Assembly (NCBI GenBank): GCA_018698135.1
Contig: JABINZ010000287.1
Coordinates: forward strand, 1 to 42,964
DNA length: 42,964 bases
Source of the DNA: Bacteroidota bacterium
Lineage (GTDB): Bacteria; Bacteroidota; Bacteroidia; CAILMK01; JAAYUY01
Direction: 5' to 3'
The position numbers and the translations under genes are program-made. Positions 1-8,621 of the stretch are shown piece by piece; within the stretch, counting starts at the first letter, position 1, and each line of letters starts with the position of its first letter. The notes beneath the pieces are model-generated. The model saw only the letters and a program-made list of their open reading frames with translations, had not been told where the DNA came from and did not search any database.

Positions 1-1
1 A

Positions 2-1846
2 ATACTCTTGGTTCTAATCCTGGTTCTGCTATTCACAAAAAATATAATTTTTCAGCAAAAGCTGAAGAAAAAAATTGAAAGCCTGGAAGAAAAACACCAT
101 ATTGAAATACAATATGATTTGGTAAAACTCAAAGGTCTAAGTCGATTTAGTTTGGATGATTTATATATTCATAAAGAATCGGATACTCTTCTTTTTGTCA
201 ATAGTGTAGGGATTGAATTGAATTTGAGATCTTTATTGAAAGCACAGATTAAACCGAAAACAATAAGCTTTGACTGTGCTGAAATATTCGTAAAGAATAG
301 TGTTTCTGATACGTTAATTCATTCTGATGAAAAGATAAGTAAGTCATCTCTTCAATTACATCATTCACTGATCCAATTAATGGACAGATTAAACCATTAT
401 TTACCGAATGCAGTGATTTTTAATTCACTCAAAATTGAATCAGATTATTTTCCTCATGGCCAAATTGAATTATTTGCATTTGATATGCACAATCAAACCA
501 TAGAAACAGAACTAAAGTATTTTTATCAGCAGGATACACTCATTAATCATATCGGATGTAAGCTATCTTCATCAAGGCGAGATTTTACAATGGATGTTTA
601 TTCAGAAGATGCTATACAATTAGAGATTCCATTTCTAAATCAAGCAGAATTATTTTTGGAAAAACTAAGTTTTAATGTTTCATTAACTAAAATAAAAAGG
701 GATAAGCTAAAAGTCATTATGGCTTTGGATCAAACAGAAGCATCAATTAACTATTCAAGATTAAATCAAGAGCCTGTTGTTTTTGATGCTTTTGCATTTA
801 ATCAGGAAATAATGATCAGCAATAATTTGCTCGAATCATTATCGTCTAGAATACTACTTAACAAAATTGAAATTCATCCCTTTTTTACGGTAGATTTAGA
901 TCCACTTACATTAAAGTTGGAGCTGAATGAAAAGAAAGTGGATGTTCATCAATTTATTCAATCGTTACCGGAAAATTGTTTTACTTATTTGAATCATGTA
1001 CAAGCTTCAGGAAATTTTGATTATCATTTCTTGTTTATCCTTCCTTGGAATACGCCTGATTCCTTGCATTTGGAATCGGAAGTAAAAACAATGGATTTTA
1101 GGATACAGGATTTTGGTCAGCTTGATTTTACTAGCTTATCAGATAATTTCGAACATAGGCCTATAAATACGTTGCACGATTCCTTTACTATTCTTATTGA
1201 TCCGCAAAATCCTCATTTTAAAACCTTAGATGAAATTAGTCCTTTATTAAAAGCAGCTGTTTTGTATTCAGAAGATGGCTTGTTTTATTACCACAAAGGG
1301 TTTCTTCTAGATGCAATTAAAGAAGCCCTAATTGATGATATCAAGGAGAGAGCCTTTGTCAGAGGAGGAAGCACCATATCGCAGCAATTGGTTAAAAACC
1401 TATATCTAGACAATAAGAAGGTTGTAAGCAGAAAGTTGGAAGAGATTATAATAACCTGGCTTTTAGAAAATTATGGCCAAGTTTCAAAGAATAGACTTTT
1501 TGAAATTTATTTGAATATAATAGAATGGGGGCCAGGTATTTATGGAGCCAGTCAGGCATCATGGTTTTATTTTAATAAAGATGTGAAGGAGTTAAGTTTA
1601 TCAGAATCGATTTTTATGGCTGCTATAATTCCAAGACCTAAGAAATTTCAATATGCATTTAATAAAGAAGGTAAGCTACACGATTATTTTGCATCTCATT
1701 ATCAGGTTGTGGGACAGAGAATGATCAAGCATGAAATTATTAATCAGGAGCAATTTGATCAGCTTATTCCAAATGTAGAGTTGAAAGGACTTGCAAAAAA
1801 TAAATTGAAAGTAATTCAATTGCAGGAGATTGATTCTATTATGTAG
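2..1846 (+). CDS. Transglycosylase (GT51) domain protein with long N-terminal domain, 5' end cut
   Basis: Peptidoglycan glycosyltransferase of family GT51, the fold that polymerises lipid II outside the cytoplasmic membrane. Counting from a TTG at position 8, the catalytic domain fills about residues 400-560: E422-D423 in an EDGLFYYHKGF block, RGGSTISQQLVKN from R452, and EIYLNIIEWGPGIYGA from E499. No transpeptidase domain follows, so it is monofunctional. Residues 1-10 are hydrophobic and look like the end of a membrane anchor. About 390 residues between anchor and enzyme resemble AsmA/TamB-like repeats by pattern (inference). The reading frame is open to the window edge, so the true start is probably outside; TTG at 8 is a weaker alternative. 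It converges with the subtilase gene. Confidence 0.85.
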   Translation: MLLVLILVLLFTKNIIFQQKLKKKIESLEEKHHIEIQYDLVKLKGLSRFSLDDLYIHKESDTLLFVNSVGIELNLRSLLKAQIKPKTISFDCAEIFVKNSVSDTLIHSDEKISKSSLQLHHSLIQLMDRLNHYLPNAVIFNSLKIESDYFPHGQIELFAFDMHNQTIETELKYFYQQDTLINHIGCKLSSSRRDFTMDVYSEDAIQLEIPFLNQAELFLEKLSFNVSLTKIKRDKLKVIMALDQTEASINYSRLNQEPVVFDAFAFNQEIMISNNLLESLSSRILLNKIEIHPFFTVDLDPLTLKLELNEKKVDVHQFIQSLPENCFTYLNHVQASGNFDYHFLFILPWNTPDSLHLESEVKTMDFRIQDFGQLDFTSLSDNFEHRPINTLHDSFTILIDPQNPHFKTLDEISPLLKAAVLYSEDGLFYYHKGFLLDAIKEALIDDIKERAFVRGGSTISQQLVKNLYLDNKKVVSRKLEEIIITWLLENYGQVSKNRLFEIYLNIIEWGPGIYGASQASWFYFNKDVKELSLSESIFMAAIIPRPKKFQYAFNKEGKLHDYFASHYQVVGQRMIKHEIINQEQFDQLIPNVELKGLAKNKLKVIQLQEIDSIM

Positions 1847-1863
1847 TGCAGTTTCAACCTGTT

Positions 1864-1886
1864 GTTCGTAGCTTGAAGCTGCGAAC
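1864..1886. terminator. Inverted repeat between convergent genes
   Basis: GTTCGTAGCTT and AAGCTGCGAAC pair over 11 bases with one G-U wobble. The hairpin lies between the converging transglycosylase and subtilase genes, so it may end transcription from both sides. There is no T-run on either side, so an intrinsic terminator is not proven. Confidence 0.4.
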
Positions 1887-1903
1887 AGCTAAAGTTTGCA
1901 AAG

Positions 1904-3595
1904 CTATTGCTTCAAAAAACCAACTTGCTCAAATTGATTATTTTCAGGATTGAAAACAGAAAGAATATAATACCCTGAACTTAAATGATTTAAATCCAGA
2001 TGTTGGTTGTAATTTCTATTTGCTAAGGTTAGTAACTCTTTACCAAAAATTGAATAGATTTTGATATCCAAAGAGGAATTTTGATGATTATTTAACTCAA
2101 CAATAAGTTTGTCTTTTACAGGATTAGGATAGATGTTTTTTATCAGGCTGTTTGCTCTTGTTGGATGCTCATTAATTGATGTATTATAACAAAACTTAGA
2201 TGACTCAAGTATTGCATTATATGCATTCAATCTGCCTTGTGTGGTGGTAATATTAATCAGACTTCCTTTTAAGTCAGTTCCATTTAATAAAAATTTACGC
2301 ATCAAAAAAGCAACACTGTCTGGATTTGTTTTGGCCGTTTTCATCAAATTTTCGCAGGCTGCAGCATAAAGCAACCCAATGACTCCAGCAACCTGAGGAG
2401 CAGCAGCCGAGGTGCCACCAAAATAATCAAATCCATCAGGATCCGATTTGGTATCGTCTGTAGTAAACACATTTTTACCTGGAGAACCCAAATCAACATG
2501 AATTTTACCATAGGCAGCACCATTTACTTTTAAGTCATTTTTGTCTGTATTGGTTGCAATAATTAAGTATTTACTGGGACATTGAGAAGGTAAATCGCCT
2601 TCCACATCTACGTCTCGATCTGCATTAGCCGTAGCGCCAACATTTAGAACACCATGCTTACCTAAACTGTCATACAAAGAGCACCATATTGGAGCATCTG
2701 CCGCTTTACCAAAATCTATTCCCCACGATGCATTGGTCGCCACAATATAAGCTCCTTTAGCTCCATTGCTTGAATTATATAGTTTTCTCATGGCTAAAAC
2801 GTAGGAGTAGGAAGTAATTGCATCTGCTTCATCTCCACCACCAACAATTATCATCAATTTTGTGTTCCAATTGATACCAGCAACTCCACTTGTATTATTT
2901 CCTTTTGCTCCAATTATTCCAGCTACAGAGGTACCATGATATCCGCCACCAGTAAAAACATCATTATCATCGTAATAGGTGTTCCATCCATAATAATCAT
3001 CGATATATCCATTTAAGTCATCATCAATTCCATTGGCAGGAATTTCATGATAATTTATCCAAATGTTATCACCAAAATCTTTGCGAGCTTCATCAATTCC
3101 ATCATCAATCACGGCAATAACTATGGTATCACCCAAAGCTGTTAAACCACCGGTTGTGGTATCCCAAGCTTGATCTGCATCAATATCAGCATCAATCGTT
3201 CCTCCTGTGCTTCCATCATTATACAATTGCCACTGCAAGTAAAAAAGCGAGTCGTTGGGTGGGTTGGAGCGTTTTGTTATTTTATGGTTGAATTGAGCAG
3301 AAATTACTCCCGTGTGAGCATAAACATGTTCAAAGAAAGTAATTTCATCAATTAGGTTATAATTGAATTGTATCAGATGGATATTCAAATCTTTTGAAAG
3401 ACATTTTACAGGCTGAATGGACGTAACCTCATCTTTGAATAAAGCTAATTGATGACATAATTCTGAAACAGGAAAGTCACTTACTAAGTGAACAATAATT
3501 TCTCCTTTTTCATGTCCGTTATCTTGAGCTTTCACAATAAAACCCAACAAGAGTATTGACAGAGTAATGATATGTAATCTGGTATATTTTAGCAT
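1904..3595 (-). CDS. Secreted S8 (subtilisin-like) serine protease with T9SS sorting domain
   Basis: Exported subtilase, 563 aa. A signal peptide (about 1-23, ending VKAQ) is followed by a propeptide-like region (about 30-110). The catalytic domain (about 135-465) has all triad residues: D164 in AVIDDGID, H220 in GYHGTSVAG and S396 in GGTSAAAPQVAG, with N288 as the probable oxyanion-hole Asn. A DDDLNGYIDD stretch (191-200) is a likely Ca-binding loop. The C-terminal 75 residues start IYPNPVKDKL and end in a beta-rich GYYILSVF block, as in type A sorting domains of T9SS cargo, so the enzyme is probably delivered to the cell surface or medium. The start lies 3 bases after the pfkA stop, so the two are probably co-transcribed although their functions are unrelated. 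Confidence 0.93.
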   Translation of the reverse strand: MLKYTRLHIITLSILLLGFIVKAQDNGHEKGEIIVHLVSDFPVSELCHQLALFKDEVTSIQPVKCLSKDLNIHLIQFNYNLIDEITFFEHVYAHTGVISAQFNHKITKRSNPPNDSLFYLQWQLYNDGSTGGTIDADIDADQAWDTTTGGLTALGDTIVIAVIDDGIDEARKDFGDNIWINYHEIPANGIDDDLNGYIDDYYGWNTYYDDNDVFTGGGYHGTSVAGIIGAKGNNTSGVAGINWNTKLMIIVGGGDEADAITSYSYVLAMRKLYNSSNGAKGAYIVATNASWGIDFGKAADAPIWCSLYDSLGKHGVLNVGATANADRDVDVEGDLPSQCPSKYLIIATNTDKNDLKVNGAAYGKIHVDLGSPGKNVFTTDDTKSDPDGFDYFGGTSAAAPQVAGVIGLLYAAACENLMKTAKTNPDSVAFLMRKFLLNGTDLKGSLINITTTQGRLNAYNAILESSKFCYNTSINEHPTRANSLIKNIYPNPVKDKLIVELNNHQNSSLDIKIYSIFGKELLTLANRNYNQHLDLNHLSSGYYILSVFNPENNQFEQVGFLKQ

Positions 3596-3598
3596 AAT

Positions 3599-4699
3599 TT
3601 AATCTCCAAATGAAATTCCAACATTTCTGGCAATTTTAACCAATTCTCCTTGTGGATCAACCAATTTCTGACGTCCAATAATGTTTTCTAAATGCACATG
3701 AGTCATCTTTTCGTTTTGAAGACAAACCATATTGCCAAAGTGGTTTTCTTCAATCAATTCAATAGCAGCAACACCATATCGTGTTGATAATATTCTGTCG
3801 AATGTAGATGGTGAACCACCACGCTGAATATGACCTAGAACTGTGGTGCGAATTTCATGATCAGTCACAATGGGCTCTAAATCCATGGCAAGTTTGAATC
3901 CAACACCTCCTAAACGAATAGGGTCAGGACTGTCTTTAACTATGCGATGAATAACAGCTTCTCCACCAATGGCTTTGGCTCCTTCAGCAATTACAACAAT
4001 GCTAAACAGTTTTCCACGTTTCTCCCTGTCTTTGAATTTTTCTGCTATTTTATTAATATCATAAGGTATTTCTGGAATTAATATCACATCAGCTGTGCCT
4101 GCAATACCTGAATGTAAAGCAATCCATCCTGCATTTCGCCCCATGACTTCTAAAATCATAATACGATGATGAGATTCTGCTGTAGTATGCAAGCGATCAA
4201 TAGCTTCCGTGGCAATATTAATGGCAGTCATAAAACCAAATGTATACTCGGTATAATCCAAATCATTGTCGATGGTTTTGGGCACCCCAATAACACGAAT
4301 ACCTTTACGTGCAAAATCACGGGCAGATGTTAAGGTTCCATCACCACCAATTATGATAAGCACGTCAACACTTTCTTTTTTCAGATTTTCAATGGCGACA
4401 TGTGACATATCTTTTTTGATTTTTTTGCCATTTTCTTCGACTTCATAATCAAAAAGATTGTCTTTGTTTGAGCTATATAAAATGGTTCCACCAATATGCT
4501 GAATGCCAGAAACGGCAGCCATATCAAGCTTGATGAAATCGTTTAAGTAAAGCCCACGATAACCAAAACGATAACCAATAAGCTCTAGATTGTGTTTTAA
4601 AATAGCTGTTTTTGTTATAGCTCTGATAACAGCATTCAAGCCAGGGCAATCGCCACCACCTGTCAGAATAGCTATTTTTTTTATTTTTGGATCAATCAT
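3599..4699 (-). CDS. pfkA: 6-phosphofructokinase
   Basis: Phosphofructokinase of family PFKA, 366 aa, converting fructose 6-phosphate to fructose 1,6-bisphosphate in glycolysis. The nucleotide loop GGGDCPGLNA is at 14-23, GGDGT at 118-122 and PKTIDND at 140-146 (catalytic Asp144 region), followed by MEVMGR-like substrate residues (EVMGRNAGW). Gly121, the position that is Asp in PPi-dependent enzymes, points to ATP as donor. Lys141, where E. coli PfkA has Gly, is the pattern of group III ATP enzymes of the actinobacterial type. A good -7 box lies 22 nt upstream of the ATG. The subtilase gene follows after 3 bases. The family and reaction are certain; the phosphoryl donor is inferred. Confidence 0.95.
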   Translation of the reverse strand: MIDPKIKKIAILTGGGDCPGLNAVIRAITKTAILKHNLELIGYRFGYRGLYLNDFIKLDMAAVSGIQHIGGTILYSSNKDNLFDYEVEENGKKIKKDMSHVAIENLKKESVDVLIIIGGDGTLTSARDFARKGIRVIGVPKTIDNDLDYTEYTFGFMTAINIATEAIDRLHTTAESHHRIMILEVMGRNAGWIALHSGIAGTADVILIPEIPYDINKIAEKFKDREKRGKLFSIVVIAEGAKAIGGEAVIHRIVKDSPDPIRLGGVGFKLAMDLEPIVTDHEIRTTVLGHIQRGGSPSTFDRILSTRYGVAAIELIEENHFGNMVCLQNEKMTHVHLENIIGRQKLVDPQGELVKIARNVGISFGD

Positions 4700-4720
4700 T
4701 CATTTGAATTTTAACTGTTA

Positions 4721-4728
4721 CAAAGTTA
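4721..4728 (-). promoter_or_regulatory. Probable -7 box of pfkA
   Basis: TAACTTTG on the minus strand matches the Bacteroidota -7 consensus TAnnTTTG exactly and lies about 22 nt before the pfkA ATG. No clear -33 TTTG was found at the usual spacing. It suggests pfkA and the subtilase start their own transcript, separate from the upstream lipoprotein genes. Confidence 0.5.
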
Positions 4729-4787
4729 ATAATTAATGATAGGAGTATTATTTACTGTGAATGATTTTACTAACAAACAACTGATGT

Positions 4788-5795
4788 TTATTCAAATTGC
4801 TTATAATACTGTATGCGTTCATAAAGCAAATTTGCATATTCACTGGTTTCGATACTTTCCTGTTTACGAAAAGATCGGATTGCCCATAATCGTGCTTTCC
4901 AGAGTTCTCCATTAACTTCGTTAGCCACTGCTAAGTTATAGGCAGCTTTGGCAGCGATTTGATCATTTTTATTTCCTCTGTAAATGGCATCCCAAATGTC
5001 AATAGCGTCTGGCCATTTATTCGTGCTAGCATATTTAAATGCTTTACGCATATTTTCACTACCAGTAAAATACAATTTCCGTATTCCCTTATGCCACGAG
5101 GGAATGATTTGTTGTGCATAAGCATAGGCGTCATTATATGCAACTGATGCTATATAGTCTAATGAATCGGCTAAATAGTCACTTGCTTCACTCTTTGTTT
5201 CGCTGCCTGTTTTCTGTGTATAAAATTGGAAAAAAGTTAATGAATCAAGTATCGTTTTATTTTCAGGATTAAGTAACAACAGTTGGTTTTGATAGTTTAT
5301 TTTGATTCCATATTTTTTTTGAAGAATAACTTGATCTAACTCATATTCTTTTTCATAATAAGGTGCTAATTCTGTGGTATATTGTTTTAAATCTACCACT
5401 AATAATAGCACACTTCTAGAAATTCCGTGCTCTTCAATTCTAGACCAATCAATAATATTATTATGAATTAGTTCATTTTTTACATTAATTGGCCTGACAC
5501 TTTTAAAATGACTGTATAGATTGGTGCAGCTGCTTATTCCAATAATCGATTCAAAGGCAGCTATTTGTTTGGTATCAAAACTATCGGCTGGTATATCGGA
5601 ATCAATATACTTTAATAAAACTGAGGTATCAAGTTCAGTATTATTGGAGGCAACAAACAAATCTGTTTTGTAAGCAGGGATTACAATATTACCAGGTACA
5701 TAAGTTTCAATTGTAATGTTTTTTGTGCTTTTGCAAGACGAAAATACAATGACTACGAATATTGAAAGTAGGATGTTGTATCTAGAAAAGGACAT
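4788..5795 (-). CDS. DUF6340-like lipoprotein with TPR-like C-terminus
   Basis: Lipoprotein of 335 aa with no known activity. The signal peptide ends in a lipobox FSSC, with Cys21 the lipidated residue. After it comes a PGNIVIPAYKTDLFVASNN block that resembles the DUF6340 family of Bacteroidota (recognised by pattern, not searched). The last 90 residues have alternating helices rich in A, W and Y (AFKYASTNKWPDAIDIW, AAKAAYNLAVANEVNGELWKA), as in tetratricopeptide repeats. It starts 3 bases after the lipoprotein hydrolase stop and is probably the last gene of the OsmC-thioesterase-hydrolase run. Confidence 0.75.
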   Translation of the reverse strand: MSFSRYNILLSIFVVIVFSSCKSTKNITIETYVPGNIVIPAYKTDLFVASNNTELDTSVLLKYIDSDIPADSFDTKQIAAFESIIGISSCTNLYSHFKSVRPINVKNELIHNNIIDWSRIEEHGISRSVLLLVVDLKQYTTELAPYYEKEYELDQVILQKKYGIKINYQNQLLLLNPENKTILDSLTFFQFYTQKTGSETKSEASDYLADSLDYIASVAYNDAYAYAQQIIPSWHKGIRKLYFTGSENMRKAFKYASTNKWPDAIDIWDAIYRGNKNDQIAAKAAYNLAVANEVNGELWKARLWAIRSFRKQESIETSEYANLLYERIQYYKQFE

Positions 5796-5798
5796 AAA

Positions 5799-6578
5799 TT
5801 ATTCTGCTAAGAATTTCAGAAGAGCATCCCAATACTCTTGATGGTCCTTTTTTTCTGCCCATAATGCTTTTGAACCGTGCTCTCCTTCACCCTCAGGAAT
5901 AAACTGAGTTTTTTCAATTGATGGTATCGCGTCAAATATTGCTTTTGCTTCATCTGCTTCCTTTTTGGATGAAGTGATAAAAACGGGTATGTTTAAATTG
6001 GCAATACTTTCTTTTAATTTAAGATGTTCACCAAAATATTCTCCGGGACTAAAAGATATCACTTTGGCAACATTTTCATTTTCGGCTGCTATTTTCAATA
6101 CCAAAGAAGCAGAATAGGAGCTTCCGACAAGTATTACTTTGCGACCATAAAACTGTGTTGCATAATTTACAGCAGCAATTATGTCTTGTTCAGCATCCAG
6201 ATATTCTGTAGGTAAACCTTGGGATTTTGCTCTTTTTGCTGTAATATTTTTGACCTGATTAACTTCATCACCTGATCGTTGATCGATAACAAAGCAATTG
6301 TAACCTAAATCATAAAACTTTTGTGCAGTTTCGGTATACTCTCCACGAGAATATCCTGCCTGATGACAAAGAACAAATACTTCAGCTTCTTTATTATTAC
6401 AATATATTTCAGCTGTTATCAACAAACTGTCCAATGAATGAAAAGTAACAGATTCAATTACTGAATTCATATTATCTTCACATTCATTTACGATAAATTC
6501 TTCCTGTGCCTGTTTGTTATCTTGACATGAAAACAAGGCAAATAGCAATATGAATAAATAACATCCTTTACAATACAT
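5799..6578 (-). CDS. Alpha/beta-hydrolase lipoprotein
   Basis: Small alpha/beta hydrolase, 259 aa, anchored as a lipoprotein (lipobox LFSC, Cys18). The nucleophile elbow is GSSYS with Ser154 as probable nucleophile; the last position is Ser rather than the usual Gly. Cys71-His72 in VLCHQAGYSRGEY forms the oxyanion loop, and His234 in EGEHGS is the likely catalytic His. The acid residue is not obvious: the position after strand 7 reads FITSSKKEAD. The fold resembles dienelactone-hydrolase and peptidase S9-like carboxylesterases. The substrate is unknown. It lies 2 bases after the thioesterase gene and 3 before the DUF6340-like gene. Confidence 0.82.
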   Translation of the reverse strand: MYCKGCYLFILLFALFSCQDNKQAQEEFIVNECEDNMNSVIESVTFHSLDSLLITAEIYCNNKEAEVFVLCHQAGYSRGEYTETAQKFYDLGYNCFVIDQRSGDEVNQVKNITAKRAKSQGLPTEYLDAEQDIIAAVNYATQFYGRKVILVGSSYSASLVLKIAAENENVAKVISFSPGEYFGEHLKLKESIANLNIPVFITSSKKEADEAKAIFDAIPSIEKTQFIPEGEGEHGSKALWAEKKDHQEYWDALLKFLAE

Positions 6579-6580
6579 AT

Positions 6581-6967
6581 CTATAATATTTTATCAAAAA
6601 ACTCTTCTTTATTTACAATATGACGCGTATGAGTGGCTGTTCCAATAAGCTGATCCTCTTCCATGCAAGCAATGTTAAAAATAAGTTTATTGCCTTTTTG
6701 CTCTATGAGTTCTGCTTTACAACTAACCGATTTTTCTACCAATGTAGCTTTCAAATGTTTCACATTGATTTCGGTACCAACAGTAACATGGGTGTCAGGT
6801 AAAAACTTCTGAACACAAACATGGGCTGTGTTTTCCATAAAAGCAACCATTGCAGGTGTCGCAAAAACTTCAACCAATCCACTTCCAAAATGGCTGGCTG
6901 TATCTTCCAGTTTCACAATCGTTTCAGATTGATTTATGGTTCCAATGGGTATATTAAATTCACTCAT
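6581..6967 (-). CDS. FlK-like hotdog thioesterase
   Basis: Hotdog-fold acyl-CoA thioesterase of 128 aa. It resembles the fluoroacetyl-CoA thioesterase FlK. Thr37, Glu45 and His71 have exactly the spacing of the FlK triad Thr42-Glu50-His76 (8 and 26 residues). Residues sit in VEVFATPAMVAFMENTAH and NVKHLKATLV. Family members outside the fluoroacetate producer are common and act on unknown short acyl-CoAs, so no fluoro-substrate is implied. The start overlaps the end of the OsmC gene by 8 bases, which implies translational coupling. Confidence 0.85.
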   Translation of the reverse strand: MSEFNIPIGTINQSETIVKLEDTASHFGSGLVEVFATPAMVAFMENTAHVCVQKFLPDTHVTVGTEINVKHLKATLVEKSVSCKAELIEQKGNKLIFNIACMEEDQLIGTATHTRHIVNKEEFFDKIL

Positions 6968-7379
6968 TTTCAGGGTAATTAAAAGTGATGACTTGTTTTA
7001 AATTAGGATGCAAACTTTGAGAAACAGGGCAGGTGAAAGCTGCATGTTTAATATGTTTTTTCTCCCGTTCAGAATAATTATTATGAGGAAAAGAGAGATT
7101 TATATGAATTTCACTAATTCGTCTTGGATTTGAAGCCATCACTTTGGTGACTTCGGCTATCGTGCCATCTATATTAAAATGATGCGTATTTGCAGCAATT
7201 CCCATGATCGTTAACATACAAGAGGATAGGGAAGTGGCAACTAAATCAGTAGGGGAAAACTTTTCGCCTTTACCTTGATTGTCAATAGGTGCATCTGTAA
7301 TAACCACACTTTCCGATTGTAAATGAGTCATTTCTGTTCTCAGATTACCAATATAAACAGTTCGGGAAGTTATCATCAC
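6960..7379 (-). CDS. OsmC/Ohr family protein
   Basis: OsmC-family thiol protein of 139 aa. It carries both conserved cysteines: Cys54 in SLSSCMLTIMGIAA and Cys117 in AAFTCPVSQSL. These form the peroxidatic pair that reduces organic hydroperoxides in characterised OsmC and Ohr enzymes. It looks closer to the YhfA-like OsmC subgroup than to Ohr, but that is a guess. It is first in a four-gene minus-strand run (OsmC, thioesterase, hydrolase, lipoprotein). Confidence 0.88.
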   Translation of the reverse strand: MMITSRTVYIGNLRTEMTHLQSESVVITDAPIDNQGKGEKFSPTDLVATSLSSCMLTIMGIAANTHHFNIDGTIAEVTKVMASNPRRISEIHINLSFPHNNYSEREKKHIKHAAFTCPVSQSLHPNLKQVITFNYPENE

Positions 7380-7664
7380 TTATATTTAAATTTCTCCTGT
7401 TAAAAACATAAATTTTGTTCAAAGTAAAATTCAAAATTTATATTTTCAGTCGGAATCGCTTCGCTTTTACATGATTTTTTTTCATTTGTCTGTAGGTAAT
7501 TTCAAACGAAAAAAAATCATATATATTTGACTAGTTCAAACCTACAAATTATTTTTGAGAAAAAAAGCGATCATTATTGAATTACCTTAACTGCTACTTA
7601 TAAATTGATAAAAATCAAGTAATGCAAGACAAGTCATATAAAAACATCGATGCAAAGATGCATA

Positions 7665-8426
7665 TTAATGAAATTCAAAACCTATACGAATAGCAAAACG
7701 GTTAATTTCATCTCTTCGTGTAATATCTGCATTTAAATCGGGATTGAAATACGTTGAAAATTGTTCCTGACGTCTGTAGCCCAATGTAACAATTATAGCT
7801 GAGCTATTACTAAATGTGCTTTTAATTCCAAATAGGGCATTAAACATATAACCGCCTATGTAGTCATGTTCCCAATCTGAGTTGCTGCGTCCATCAGCGA
7901 AAAAAGTATATCCACCTTGAAGAATAGCAATGGGTGTAAACTTTTGTTGTCTAAATTCATATCTGGCGTCAGCAAATAATGGAAAGGATGCTTGTCCTGT
8001 ATAGTCAGGTCCGAAGCCCAATCCCAATGAAAATCGATTAGCAAATCGATATCCGTTTACGGTGAAAATGCTGGCTCGTACAGGATTATAATAATAATAG
8101 GAATTACTTCCAATGAGCAAACCAAAGTTAGTATGATTGAAATATCCTTTCTCATGAAGCACAACTGGCTTCTTCTTTTTGAATATATAGGTTTCTTCTT
8201 TTTCAATTTTCAGAATTTCATCTGCTTGAAAAACCCACACATTTCCACCTATAGTTTCAATTTTAACATGTTTGTCTGGGAAATATTCGATAATCTTACC
8301 ACGTACAAGTCCTCCGTTTTTAAGATAAACTACATCTTCCAAATCTGATTGTGCGCTTAGTACTATACTAAATCCTACAGAAATAAGGACTAAAAAAAAT
8401 CGTTTCAACATAATATTACAGTTCAT
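7665..8426 (-). CDS. Secreted beta-rich protein, probable outer-membrane barrel
   Basis: Unrecognised exported protein of 253 aa. A signal peptide ends VLSAQ; Met6 at 8411 is an equally good start. Residues about 30-65 (VVYLKNGGLVRGKIIEYFP...VWVFQADEILKIEKEE) match the short beta domain often found at the N-terminus of Bacteroidota surface proteins. The rest alternates aromatic and polar residues in strands (FGLLIGSNSYYYYNPV, LGLGFGPDYTGQASF) and ends in a Phe-containing strand (RIGFEFH), as in small outer-membrane barrels. It stands alone, with about 285 bases of non-coding sequence on its downstream side. Confidence 0.7.
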   Translation of the reverse strand: MNCNIMLKRFFLVLISVGFSIVLSAQSDLEDVVYLKNGGLVRGKIIEYFPDKHVKIETIGGNVWVFQADEILKIEKEETYIFKKKKPVVLHEKGYFNHTNFGLLIGSNSYYYYNPVRASIFTVNGYRFANRFSLGLGFGPDYTGQASFPLFADARYEFRQQKFTPIAILQGGYTFFADGRSNSDWEHDYIGGYMFNALFGIKSTFSNSSAIIVTLGYRRQEQFSTYFNPDLNADITRRDEINRFAIRIGFEFH

Positions 8427-8536
8427 ATGAAGAGGCTGTTTAAAAGATTATTCAAATTTGAGTATTATTGTTCAATAATGATGTAATAAGTTTCAAGAAG
8501 GTTGCTTATATCCTGAACTCAAGTTTATAATAACAA

Positions 8537-8544
8537 TATTTTTG
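8537..8544 (+). promoter_or_regulatory. Possible -7 box of the LVIVD gene
   Basis: TATTTTTG fits the TAnnTTTG consensus. It lies 77 nt before the ATG at 8622 and would give a leader of about 70 nt. No -33 element was seen, so it is tentative. Confidence 0.35.
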
Positions 8545-8621
8545 TAAAAATATTTTATGAATGCGCAACCAATTTATTTGTCTTCTCATCTAATGGTCAG
8601 ATAAGTTAAAAATTACAAATC

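Noticed and set aside
6581-6967. Reading the FlK-like protein as a fluoroacetate resistance gene
   Set aside because: The triad spacing is shared by a broad thioesterase family, and nothing nearby relates to organofluorine chemistry.
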